From Blattamonas nauphoetae (Eukaryota > Preaxostyla > Oxymonadida), in contig JARBJD010000069.1 of NCBI GenBank assembly GCA_033064195.1, forward strand, positions 186,001-250,000: a stretch of DNA of 64,000 nt, given 5' to 3'. This document shows positions 21,322 to 32,900 of this stretch, piece after piece. The notes beneath the pieces are model-generated. The model was not told the origin of the DNA and ran no database searches. It saw only the letters and a list, made by a program, of their open reading frames with translations. The position numbers were made by a program, and so were the translations under genes. Position 1 is the first letter of the stretch; each line of letters begins with the position of its first letter.

Positions 21322-23416
21322 TTATCCTCTTTTAATTTTCGCATTCATCCCATTCTCCTCACTCACACGTTTTATGTACTCCACAATCTCCAATCGTATT
21401 CGATTGTCCATTCGCATCAGCAATCCTTCCATCGCATCTTCGTGTCCTGCTTCTCGTCGTCGCTCCGCTCTCCTCTTCCATCTCGACTTCTCGTCCTTCT
21501 TCATTCTCAAATCATCTTCCCCTATCATCTTCAGCCTCTCTCCAAACTCTTTCTCGTCTGTCTTCTCCACCAACCACCCCACTTCCCACTCCTCTCTGCC
21601 TGTCTCCACAATCTCACCAAATTCGAACAGATCTCGCTCAAGTTGCAATGTCCGCGATAAAAGTTCAGTGATTCGATCTGGCAGATCACAGTTGCTTGAG
21701 ACCTCATTCTGAATGAACTCCTCTCGCTGAAGAATGAACTGTCGATACTGTTTAGCTGGTTTCAGCACTCGTTTAAACTGAAGCATTCGGATTCTCTTCT
21801 GCTCTTCTCTGTCTTTGGTGATTCGTGTTGGACCCCAAATCAAGTTGACGATTGACCAGACAAGTCTCAAATGGAACTGTCCACATGCTGTTGGAACTGT
21901 TATCGGTTTGGATGTGTTGATCACCCGTTCAACCAGATTCTCTTCCAGAAGCCGAGGAATCAGATGAGGGTGAGAGGCACTGACGTTGATGATCATTCGA
22001 AGATGGCAGGAGTGAGATGGTGAGGAGTGACAGCACGTTCTCTCCAAAAGTGAGCACAGTTGCTGAACATCAGAGAAGCTAGATTCGACAATTGGATGGA
22101 GTGATTTGTGCGAGGTAAAGAGACCATGGGCTGCAAGGTCCCAAGATCTGTCAAGAACTCTGATCAACTTGTCAGACTGGTCTGGAGGTGGACAATTGGA
22201 ATGAGTATTCTGTTGCTCAAGCAGATCGAGAGAGGTGATGATGGTTGATTTGAGGAGAGGAAAAAAAACAGAGTCTTTCAGAATCTGGAAAAGATGAGAA
22301 GAGACAAAGACACACATCGTCAAAGGAATCGTCCTTCGATAATAGCAGAGTGCTGAAGAGAGAGAATCCTTCACAAATGACTTCCAAAACAGCGTTTCCA
22401 GCGAAACGAGGTGATTCCTCGGGAAGTGTGGCGGAGAGAGCAGAGGCGGATCGATCCGAAGGTGACGATTCGGCGAAGAGTGACTTCATTTCCGAAACAT
22501 GATCGGCCAGTCTTCCACACAACCGATCTGTGAACGGGACAAGCTCCGACGAACAGTCAGTCGAACCAGAAGACACTTTGTGTGTTCGGAGGAAGGGGCG
22601 AGTTTCTGAATCAGACTTGCATCGTTTCGAGAGTGCTTTGAGAGTCACTTTAGTCACTTCGGGATGTGAGGAGAAACACAATTGGGTGAGAATCTTCAAA
22701 AGTTGAGAAGATGACTCCTTATTCGAACAATGATCGAGAAATGCGAGAAATTGGGTTTTGTGGTGGGCGAGGAAGGTGGAACTTGATCGAAGAGAGGAAG
22801 TCCACAACAGCACACAATCTCCGATCTGGAACGAAAAGAAGGAAAGATGATTGATAGCAAACTTCAGTGAGTATAGTTTGACACGAAATAGAGATCATCC
22901 ATTCGAGAAAGAAGGATGGAATCGACGATTCACAGATTCGAACACATTCGACTTCTGATGTCTTCCCTGACCAAAGAAATCACCAAAACAGAAAGATGAA
23001 GATAGATAGTCAAGAGAATACCAATCATAATCAAGAATTTCGGGAGAGAAATCTGAGAAATGATGACGAAACAAGAATCACACTGGAACTGCAGATGGTT
23101 TGGTCTTTTTACAAAACTGCTCAATGGGTTCGATGTAATCCACATCAAGTATTGTTGAGAGGGCCCAATCAGATTCTGTCAAAATCATCAAGAGCAATGA
23201 AACGCAATCATGACGAGACAAACCAGTCGCGAGAACGAGGAGAGTATTCAACATCACGGTGCGGAGTGTCTCGCTGTCTCCACAGATCTGACCAAAAAAC
23301 ACTTCGACACAGTTCTGCAAAAATATCAGAGTGACATCAAAACAAAACCGTCAAACTGTTTTTTTCGGTTGTGTGTTGTCAACATGGGGTTGTGAAGAGG
23401 TCTCGTTGATGAGCAT
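21322..23416 (-). CDS. Family 2 copy C, seven-exon helical protein
   Basis: ATG at 23,416 opens a 20-codon first exon (MLINETSSQPHVDN...KKT) like that of copy A, then GTTTGACGG...TTTTTGCAG is removed. Exons 2 to 6 read CVEVFFGQICGD, SDWALSTILDVDYIEP, ISLPKFLIMIG, the SSIPSFFLEW segment, and IGDCVLLWTSSLRSSS. Exon 7 starts ILKDSVFFPLLKS and ends in TAA at 21,322. All exon junctions agree with copy E and no internal stop is seen, so the gene looks functional. The product is about 610 residues with the shared Ser-rich middle and charged C-terminal helix; its function is unknown. It stands head to head with copy D, 310 bases apart. Confidence 0.77.
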
Positions 23417-23627
23417 GGAATTTCTTAAAGACGCATAGTTTGAAAGATGTTGGTAATGTCGATAAAAAGTCAGGATGAATGATTGGAAAGGAGTGTGATG
23501 CAGTCAAAAAATGCGGATACACAGTCTCATGAGGATTGCAAAACTGAGCCATGAACACGTGCTGTTAGAGAGAAAGCGTGGAGAATGACATATAAGTCAG
23601 AAAATGCGAAGTGAACCACACTTTCTG

Positions 23628-23726
23628 ATCAAACCAAAGGAAAAAAACCCTGGAAATCGTCTCGTCCAATAGTTGTTATATCGACATCCCAAACGACTCA
23701 ACAACTAGGCCATGCACCACAATACC
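23628..23726. promoter_or_regulatory. Conserved upstream block of family 2, copy D
   Basis: This repeats the block upstream of copies B and E, ending immediately before ATG 23,727. The minus strand reads TGGCCTAGTTG, a perfect match to the fixed positions of a Pol III A box. Confidence 0.5.
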
Positions 23727-25812
23727 ATGGATATCACAACTATTTCATCGAATCCTCAGATTGACGCAACAAAAGTGAAGATTCAAGTTCGATTTCATTT
23801 CTCTTCGATGTCTCATTCGTTTTTTGCAGAACTGTGTGGAAGTGTTTTTTGGTCAGATTTGTGGAGACAGCGAGACACTCCGCACCGTGATGCTGAATAC
23901 TCTCCTCGTTCTCGCGACTGGTTTGTCTCGACATGATTTCATTCATCCTCGTTTGTGATTTTGACAGAATCTGATTGGGCCCTCTCAACAATTGTTGATG
24001 TGGATTACATCGAACCCGTTGAGGAATATTGCAAAAAGACCCAACCATCTGATGTTTCAGTTTGATTCTTGTTTCGTCATCATTTCTCAGATTTCTCTCC
24101 CGAAATTCTTGATTATGATTGGTATTCTCTTGACTATCTATCTTCATCATTGTGTTTTCGTGATTTCTTTGGTCAGGGAAGACATCAGAAGGAGAATTGG
24201 ATCGGATTTGTGAATCGTCGATTCCTTCCTTCTTTTTCGAATGGCTGGCCTCCATTTCAAGTCAAAATGTGATCATCGAAGTTTGGTGTCAATCATCTTT
24301 CCTTTATTTTCTCCCAGCTCGGAAAGTGTGTGCTGTTGTGTACTTCCTCTCCTCGATCATCTTCCACATTCCTCACCCACCATAAAACCCAATTTCTCGC
24401 AATTATCGATCATTGTACGAATAATGAGTCATCATCTCAACATTTCAAAATCCTCACCCAGCTGTGTTTCTCCCTCCATCCCGAAGTGTCGAAAATCGCT
24501 CTCGAAGCGCTCTCGAAACGATGCAAGTCTGATTCAGAAACTCGCCCCTTCCTCCGAACACACAGCGTGCCTTCTGGTTCGACTGAAAGTTCGTCGGAGC
24601 TTGTCCCGTTCGCAGGACTGCTGTGTGGAAGACTGGCCGAGCATATTTCAGAAATGAAGTCACTCTTCGCCGAATCTTCACCTTCGGATGGAACCATCTC
24701 CGCTCACTCCGCATCACTTCCCGAGGAATCACCTCCTTTCGCTAGAAACACTGTTTTGGAAGTCATTTGTGAAGGATTCTCTCTCTTCAGCACTCTGCTA
24801 TTATCGAAGGACGATTCCTTAGACGATGTGTGTCTTTGTCTGTTCTCATCTTGTCCAGATTCTGATCGAGTGCGACTTTGTTCCTCTTCTCAAATCAACC
24901 ATCATCGCCTGCCTCGATCTGCTTGAGCAGCTGAAAAGTGAATCAAATTGACCACCAGCAGACAGAACTGACTTGTTGGTCATCATTCTCGACCGTTCGT
25001 GGGAATGTGCAACTTTCAGTCTCAGCCCCTCTCACAAATCACTCTTTCCAGTTGTCGAATCCAGCTTCTCCGATGTTCCCCAGTTGTGCTCACTTTTGGA
25101 GCGAACTTGTTGCCACTCCTCACCAACACAGATCTCTCATCTTGGAATGATCATCAACGTCAGTGCCGCTCTCCCTCACCTGATTCCTCGCATGTTGGAA
25201 GAGAATCTGGTTCAACGAGTGATCAACACATCCAATCCGATTGAAATTCCGACAACACATGGAGATTTCCATCTGGATCTCGTCTGGGCCTTAGTCAACT
25301 TGATATGGAATCCAAAACACATCACCAAAGATAAACAAGAATGGAAGAAAATCCGAATGTTGCAGTTTGAACGTGTTTTGAAACCAGCGAAGCATTATTT
25401 GCAGTTCTTTCTTCAGCGAGAAGAGTTCATTCCGAAGGCTGAGTCAACCAACTGGGATCTGTCGACGATTGTTGGTCTTCTTTTTAGAAATGCATTGGCA
25501 CTTGAGCGAGACTTGTTCGAATTTGGTGAGATTGTGGGAACAGGCCGAGAGGAGTGGGAAGTGGGATGGTTGGTGGAGAAGACAAACGAGACAGATCTGA
25601 AAGAGAGACTGAATTGGATCAGAGAAGACGATGAGATAATGAAGAAGGACGAGAAAGCGAGATGGAAGAAGCGAGTGGAGAGACAACGAGAAGCAGGACA
25701 TGAAGATGCGATGGAAGGATGGCTGATTCGAAGGGACCGTCGAACACGAACAGAGATTGTGGTGTACGTGAGACAGGTTTGTGTGGAGAGTGGGATGAAC
25801 CAAAGATTTTGA
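23727..25812 (+). pseudogene. Family 2 copy D, nonsense codon in exon 7
   Basis: Seven exons can be placed as in copy E: ATG 23,727 (MDITTISSNPQID), exon 6 from the LGKCVLLCTS stretch, exon 7 from ILIECDFVPLLKS, and TGA at 25,810-25,812. In exon 7 the codon at 24,949-24,951 is TGA where copies A, B, C and E read TGT (Cys before Pro-Pro). The rest of exon 7 stays open and well conserved, ending VCVESGMNQRF. The truncated product would lose the whole C-terminal half, including the charged helix, unless the stop is read through. It is probably a recent pseudogene. Confidence 0.72.
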
Positions 25813-25844
25813 GATGGATGGAGAGGAGAGATTGAACACTGAAC

Positions 25845-25861
25845 TTCACGTTTCACGTCAC
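25845..25861 (+). promoter_or_regulatory. Conserved 3'-flank motif, copy D
   Basis: TTCACGTTTCACGTCAC, 33 bases after the stop of copy D. Confidence 0.6.
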
Positions 25862-26903
25862 CGTTTAATAATTTTGACTCGTTCCTGACTGTTCCAAAGA
25901 GAACTAAAGGAGTCGATCTCTTCGAAAGTGGAGCCCGCCTGCTCCCCCGAGTTGTCGACACCGCCTGCCCATCCTCCACCTGCCCCGTGTTGATTGTCTG
26001 GAGCGTCGGCAGCGATGACGTCAAGTTCGCTGTGCTCGCCGAATGCAAGACTGTCCCAAAACTCACCACAACCGTCGACTTCGGCGCCCCATCAAGCTGC
26101 GTCGTGCTCGATGAGCTCCTCGCACTCCTCGTTTTCTGCAACGGGAATCGCGACACAGTCGATGTTGTGAACGGACGCGATCCTATCTCGGATGTCCGTT
26201 TTGTTGTGTGTTTCGGAGATGTGTTTTGTATTGTGATCGATGGGGAGCTGAACTGACCACTCGACTGTCTCTGCTCTGAATCGAACCGGCGAGGAGACAC
26301 CCGATGAGTGTGCTCAGAATGAATCCAGATTCACAGTGCTCAACGTCCGCACGGTGGATTGAACAAGCTGAACATGGGATCAGAATGCAATGGAATCAAA
26401 ACACTCCGATCACAACAGGTCTTGAAGTACGACACCACAATTTGAGGAGATTCGTGGAGTTTCAGATTGAGAGCTCATGTTTTGAGATAATCACGTATCG
26501 ATGGAAGCGACAATCGTCCTCGACTTGTCAAAACACAATCAGTGACAACACATCCCAGAGTCCAACATCGAAAAAGTCTGATCGTTCTGGTGTGATGAAG
26601 CAAGAAAGCGACAGACTACGACTCAAAAAGAGTCGAAGGAGCATGAAAAGATGATCAGTGATGAAACTTTAGTGATGCTTTTAGATGAAAGTGATTGTAT
26701 GTATTGAAAGGGATTGAGAGAGGTTCGATGGCGATCGTGAGTATGGTATCCAATTCAGATAGCGATCAGATAGATGGAGTCAAGAAAAAGATGATACACA
26801 GTGTCACGAAGAGTGAAAAACTGAATCATAAGCACAAGATGAAACTTTCAAATCAACCAAGATGAAAAATGAGTCGGAAAATTAGAAACGAACCCCAGTT
26901 TCT

Positions 26904-27003
26904 GATCAAACCAAAGGAAAAGAACTCCGGACCTCGACTCGTCCACTAGTTGTTATATCGACATCCCAAACGACTCACCAACTAAGCCATGCACGACAAT
27001 ACC
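26904..27003. promoter_or_regulatory. Conserved upstream block of family 2, copy E
   Basis: This repeats the blocks before copies B and D up to the ATG at 27,004. On the minus strand it contains TGGCTTAGTTGGTGAG, an A-box-like D-arm sequence. Confidence 0.5.
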
Positions 27004-29090
27004 ATGGATATCACACCTGTTTCATCGTTTCCTGAAATTAACCCCACGAAAGCGAAGATTCTAGTTCGCTTCCCTTTCTCTTCGATGTCTCTTTCAATTT
27101 TTTGCAGAACTGTGTGGAAGTGTTTTTTGGTCAGATTTGCGGAGACAGCGAGACACTCCGCACCGTGATGTTGAATACTCTCCTCGTTCTCGCGACTGGT
27201 TTGTCTCAACTTGATTTCCTTCATCCTCGCTGATGATTTTGACAGAATCTGATTGGACCCTCTCAACAATTCTTGATGTGGAGTACATCATACCTCTTGA
27301 GCAGTTTTGTAAAAAGACCAACCCATCTGCAGTTCCAGTGTGATTCTTGTTTTGTCATCCTTTCTCAGATTTCTCTCCCGAAATTGTTGATTATGATTGG
27401 TATTCACTGAACTTTCTGTTTTCATCTTTGTGTTTTCGCAATTGATTTGGTCAGGGAAGACATTAGAAGTTGAATTGGATCGGATTTGTGGATCGTCGAT
27501 TCCTTCCTTTTTCCTCAAATGGATGATCTCTATTTCGAGTCAAAATATACTCACTGAAGTTTGGTGTCAATCACCTTTCCTTCATTTTCTCCCAGCTCGG
27601 AGATTGTGTGCTATTATGGACTTCCACTCCTCGATCAAGTTCCACCTTCCTCACCAACCACAAAACAGAATTTCTCGCATTTCTCGATCATTGTACGAAT
27701 AAGGAGTCATCTTCTCAACATTTGAAGATTCTCACTCAGTTGTGTTTCTCCGCCCATCTCGAAGTGTCGAGAATGGCTCTTCAAGCACTCTCGAAACGAT
27801 GCAAGTCTGATTCAGAAACACGCACCTTCCTCCAAACTCACAGTGTGCCTTTTGCTTCGACTGACAGTTCGTCGGAGCTTGTATCGTTCGCAGGACGACT
27901 GTTAGGAAGACTGACCGAACATGTTTCAGACATGGAGTCACTCTTCGCCGAATCCTCGCCTTCGGATGGAACCATCCCTGCTCTCTCCACCACACTTCCC
28001 TCCGAATCACCACTTCTCACTGGAAACACTATTTTGGAAGTGCTTTGTGAAGGAGTCTCTCTCCTCTACTCACTGTACTCCAAGACGGACGATGCCTTTG
28101 ACGATGTATGCCTGTGTCTCTTCTCATCTTGTCCAGATTCTGATCGACAGCGACTTTGTTCCTCTTCTCAAATCAACCATCATCGCCTGCCTCGATCTAC
28201 TCGACCACGAGAGAAGTGGGTCGAATTGTCCTCCTTCGGATCGAACTGGACTGTTGATCAAAATTCTCGACAGTTCGTGGAACTGTAATGTCGATGGTCT
28301 CACCTCGTCTCACAAATCACTTCATCCGATTGTCGAATCCGCCTTCTTTGATGTTCCTCAGCTGTGCTCACTTTTGGAGCGAACGTGCCGCCACTCCTCA
28401 CCATCTCACTCCTGCCATCTTGGAATGATCATCAACGTCGGCGCCTCTCTCCCTCACCTGATTCCTCGGATACTGAAAGAGAATCTGGTCGAAAGGGTGA
28501 TCAACACATCCAAGCCGATGGAAGTTCCGACAACACATGGGCAGTTCCATCATTATCTCATCTGGGCCTTAGCCAATTTGATAAGGATTCCAAAAGACAT
28601 CACTGAAGGCAAGGGAGAGCAGAAGAGAATCCGAATGCTTCAGTTTGAACGATTGTTGAAACCAGCCAAACAGTATCTACAGTTCATTCTTCAGCGAGAA
28701 GAGTTCATTACGAATGTTGGCTCCGATGACCAGGCATTGCCAACTCGAATCGCTACTCTTTTGGCCAAGACATTCCTGCTCGAGAGGGAACTGTTCGAAG
28801 ATAGTGAGATTGTGGAGACAGGAAGAGAGGAATGGGAAGTGGGGTGGTTGGTGGAGAAGACAAACGAGAAAGATTTGGGAGAGAAACTGACGAAGATCAG
28901 AGAAGACGATGAGAAAATGAAGAAGGATGAGGGGTCGAGATGGAAGAAGCGAGTGGAGAGACTCCGAGAAGCAGGACACGAAGATGCGATGGAAGGATGG
29001 CTGATTCGAAGGGACAATGAAACACGACCAAAGATTGTGGACTACCTGAAAAGTGTGAGTGAGGAGAGTGGGATGAATGTGAGATTTTGA
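27004..29090 (+). CDS. Family 2 copy E, intact seven-exon reference
   Basis: Seven exons: 27,004-27,063, 27,108-27,198, 27,246-27,337, 27,369-27,399, 27,455-27,558, 27,596-28,105 and 28,137-29,090. The six introns are 44, 47, 31, 55, 37 and 31 bases, all GT-AG. The exons sum to 1,842 bases, exactly 614 codons, with no internal stop, which supports the model. The 613-residue product is helical. Landmarks are CVEVFFGQICGD (exon 2), LDRICGSSIPSFF (exon 5), a Ser-rich middle, ILIDSDFVPLLKS (exon 7 start), EIVETGREEWEVGW, and a Lys/Glu/Arg-rich terminal helix. No known domain is evident and no signal or membrane segment is seen. It is probably a cytoplasmic ARM/HEAT-like protein of a lineage-specific family. 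Confidence 0.82.
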
Positions 29091-29983
29091 GGAAGATGGA
29101 AGGGGAAGATGTTGAACACAAAATTTCACACCTCACCTCACAAAATGATTATTTTCACTCGTTCCCGACACAACCAGGAATAATAAAAGATACAAACGGT
29201 TGGAAGTCTTGAATTATCGTCAAACAGCCTAGATCCATTTTCATGGGCCAAGCTTCAAATTTGTCACTCCTGATCTGCGAAACCGAATGAATCATCCATT
29301 TGGCGTGAAATGTCAGATGTAAATGGTGGTAGGTGATGAATTGTGTGTCATGGGAAGTGGTGAGAGATGAGTCGTGGAATCTCGCAGAGGATGGAGCAAA
29401 ACACAAACACGACGAATGGATTTGGAGGACAATTGCGAGAAGAAAGATCTCAGAAGAACAGAAAAAGTTAGATTCTCATCGGAAGAAGCAAATCACCCCG
29501 AGAGAAGGAGAATACGATATCACCGACAGAAGAGGTGAGGCAAGAAACACAATGCTGAAAATGATCGAATTCGAACGAAACGATGACCACAGATGAAGAT
29601 CTGTCGGTCGATGAGTGAAGAGTCGTCGAGAACATAAAAAGAGGGACTGTCCGAGTAAAGCGTGAACTGCGGGCAGCAACGAAGAGCCAACCCAGTGAAG
29701 GCGAGACAGGCGACGAGAGGGCGTTCTCGGTTAGCCTTTCTGTGCTGTGTCGATGTGAAATGGCGCCTTCCCCAAAGTTGGGTGACATGAGTGGTTCGAA
29801 AAGAAGACAGTGACATGTCAGAGAACAGAGATGATAGTTGAGTGAACGAAAACACAAACTGAAAAAGGAAATGCGAACAGAATCCAAAAACAAATGAAGA
29901 GACAGAAATGAAGACAATATAGAAGATAGAGTGTAGAAGAATCAAAAGATGAAATGAAAAACGAAATCCAGTCCTCAAATGAA
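29091..29983. other. Spacer downstream of copy E
   Basis: A diverged family 3' motif (TTTCACACCTCACCTCAC) lies at 29,124-29,141. The frame at 29,333-29,596 (plus, 87 codons, charged) has no recognised domain. Nothing else is supported before the receptor gene ends at 29,984. Confidence 0.5.
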
Positions 29984-32900
29984 CTACTGAGTAACAAGTC
30001 TCTCGTTCTGTCGAGAGTGGAAGACATCTCCAGGCTCGGCATCCATCAATTTGTGTTCTTTCGTTGGTCCTGCGTGTGTCGTGCCGTATTGCGTGAGCCT
30101 CTCTTCGATCTCGAAGAGGAGGGGTCGGTCGGCGGGGGTGAGAGCGAGGCAGTCGTGCACGATCGACATGAAGTCCTCGTCGACCTGCCAGTGCGGAGGC
30201 AGAAGGCCAGCACACAACTGCCGCGATGCGTTCGTCGCATCAATCTCCCCGAAGGGCACAAGACCAGTCCTCATTTCCAGCAAGACAAGGCCAAGCCTAA
30301 AAACTGATGCTCGCTCGGCGTTTGCTGTCAGCTGCCCGTTCGCCTGCTCCGGCGCTCTCCACCTCTCACCCTCGTCTGTCACGACCGAGTACCCGTTCAG
30401 GTCCAGCTGCGTCTGGTTGGTCTCTTCGTTCAGTCGAAGACACACGCGTTCCTTCGAATCAAACAGAACCCAGTGCGGTGTCCACTTTGCCAGAGCGATC
30501 GAAAACAGATCCGACTTGTTCAGATGCCGCAGTCCCTTCACAATCGCCTTCCCAACCTCAACCGCGTCCACTGTCTGCTTCGTCCTTCCGTGCAGACGCT
30601 CGAACAGCGTGTCTCTTTTCAGAACAATCTCCACTTTGCTTGCCTCTCCGCACACAAACACTTCCACAGCTTCCAATCCAACTGACGGCATTTCTTCACT
30701 TTTCCTTGTCGTATGCCCCACTGATGGAGGCTCAGCTGGAATTCCTTCCGAGTTCAGATGTCGATGCGATGTTTCAAAGTATGTCCGTCCGAGCGTATCC
30801 CTGTCTTCTGGATCTTCCAACTTCTCCAAAATCTCTGCATCCATCTCTGCACTCACATTTTCCTTCATCAAATTGTGTGTCTTTCGTCGTCTTTGACACA
30901 ACACAACTAGAATTATGGTGATGAGAAGCGCTGCAGCGAGAACGATGGCCAGAGGAAGCCACCACTTCATGTGGTGTTTCACTGATTGGCCTAACCTCAC
31001 GACAGCGCTCGCTTGGAACAGGAATGAGTTGGTTGACCGCATCTCATTTCCGAAGACCAGTCTTCCTCGCCACTCGAGCGACTTGTCCAGCGAGGAAAGG
31101 AGAGACTGGGCGAGATGGAGTGTGATCGAGTTCTCGGTGAGGGACAGGCAAGTGGCAAGAGAAAGCTCGAATGTGACGTTCTTTCCTTCTTTCTTGTCTT
31201 TCGTCCACTCCACAACTTCCAACCACAATCCACACGGAATCAGCACTTCTCCCTTCACCTCCACCGAGAACACCTTCGTCTTCGAGTCCAGCTCGCACTT
31301 CGAGCTGTCAGACAGAGTTGGGATGAACAGAGGCGTGTCGCGCTGAGCATGCTCGCCCTTCAGACTGCACTCCTCTTCCGACACCCACGCTGACGTCCCC
31401 GCCAGAAGCCTGTCTCCGCCACTCAGACTCTCAATCGTCACCTCGCCCTGTCCCGAGCAGCGGATGTTCCGGCGGAACGAGGGGAATGCAGTGCTGTTCG
31501 GAGAGTTGTCGTGGAACGCCGATGACTCGATGGTCAAGCGGCCTCCGTCCAAGTTGATCGCACCCTGCGACAGATGCGTCAGTTGCGACGAGGTGACGGT
31601 GGCTGTGCAGTTCAACAAGCGCAGCATCCCACTCGGCCAGTTGCACAGATCGTCTGATGATGTGTTGGTGTTGGATGTCCGAGCAGATCCAGTGATTGAA
31701 CTGTACGACAGAAGAATCGTGCTGTTCATTCCAAACAGAAAAACGAACGAGTTTGCATTGTTTTCGATCAATATCACAATTTCCCGAATATCAACGGATC
31801 CGCCGTTCACCACAACCATCCCCTCACTCTCTCCCGCCGATGCAGCCGACGGGATGCGGAGTGTGGGTCCTCCAAGTTGGTCATTCCTCAGAATCAGAAA
31901 ACCGCCAGATGAAATCAAGATTGGCTGTGTTTGAATGACCGACTTCACAATCCGCATCCGAACCTTCGAGATCGACAGAACAGAGGCAATCCTCCACGAT
32001 GCATCGATTGACGAACATGGACGAGTCGGGTCTCCACACGTGCTGTCAGAGGTTCCTGTCTCTTCATCTACAAAGATAGTCAGAGTTGTCGGCTTCGCTT
32101 CCGTCTTCAGTGTCACCTCGCCCACCACAACCACAAAATCATCTGCGTTGTCGTCTCTCGTGATCGAGGCGATGGTGTATGTTGTGTTGAACTGAAGACA
32201 ACCAGCTGGACCGATGAGGAGTGTGGACGAGATTGCTGTTGTGTTGGATGTGAATGGAAGAGTGAGGGTGGGTCCATTTTGGAGAGCGACAGAATAGTTC
32301 CCGCCCAGGTTGAGATTTGTGCCAGTCAGTGTGACAGAACATGTTGTGTTGAGCGAGTTTGAGAAATTAAAGACAGTGCCAGTTACTTTCGGTGGTTGAG
32401 GGATCAAGAGAAGAATACCAGCATTGCACAGGATTGGCTTTGTGTCCAGAGTGACAGACGATACCGAGTATGTCTCCCCAAAAATGAGAGAAGTAGGGCC
32501 ATTTAGGCTTGTGGCATGTGAACACTGCATCGATCCATCCGAATTCAACGTCCCATCGAGAGAGTATGTCTCAGATCCCCCATTGTCGGTCACAACAACC
32601 TTGTACGGTCCAGTTTTGAGTGCGCGACCTGTGAACTCTACAATCACCTCGGTTCGATCCGCGCTCAGACGACACGTCCCGTTTTCAATTCGAGTCGGTT
32701 CAGCAGGCGTGGAGAACGAGCAGTTCCCGGCGTTTCGAAGGATTGGCTCAGTCCCTGATTTCAGTTTCATCGTCGTCACTTCGTACGAATGGCCAAACTT
32801 GATCGTCGCGGTTGGATACAGATCCAATCTCGATGTCATCACATCTCCTCCATCCACTTCAAACTCGACGGTGTGCACATCATTCGATCCAGAGGGCTCT

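Larger units (their letters stand above)
25813..27003. other. Spacer between copies D and E
   Basis: It holds the family 3' motif at 25,845-25,861, the second copy of the gene-like block (25,930-26,255, ending in TGA), a weak 116-codon plus-strand frame at 26,304-26,654 with no recognised domain, and from 26,904 the conserved upstream block of copy E. Confidence 0.45.
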
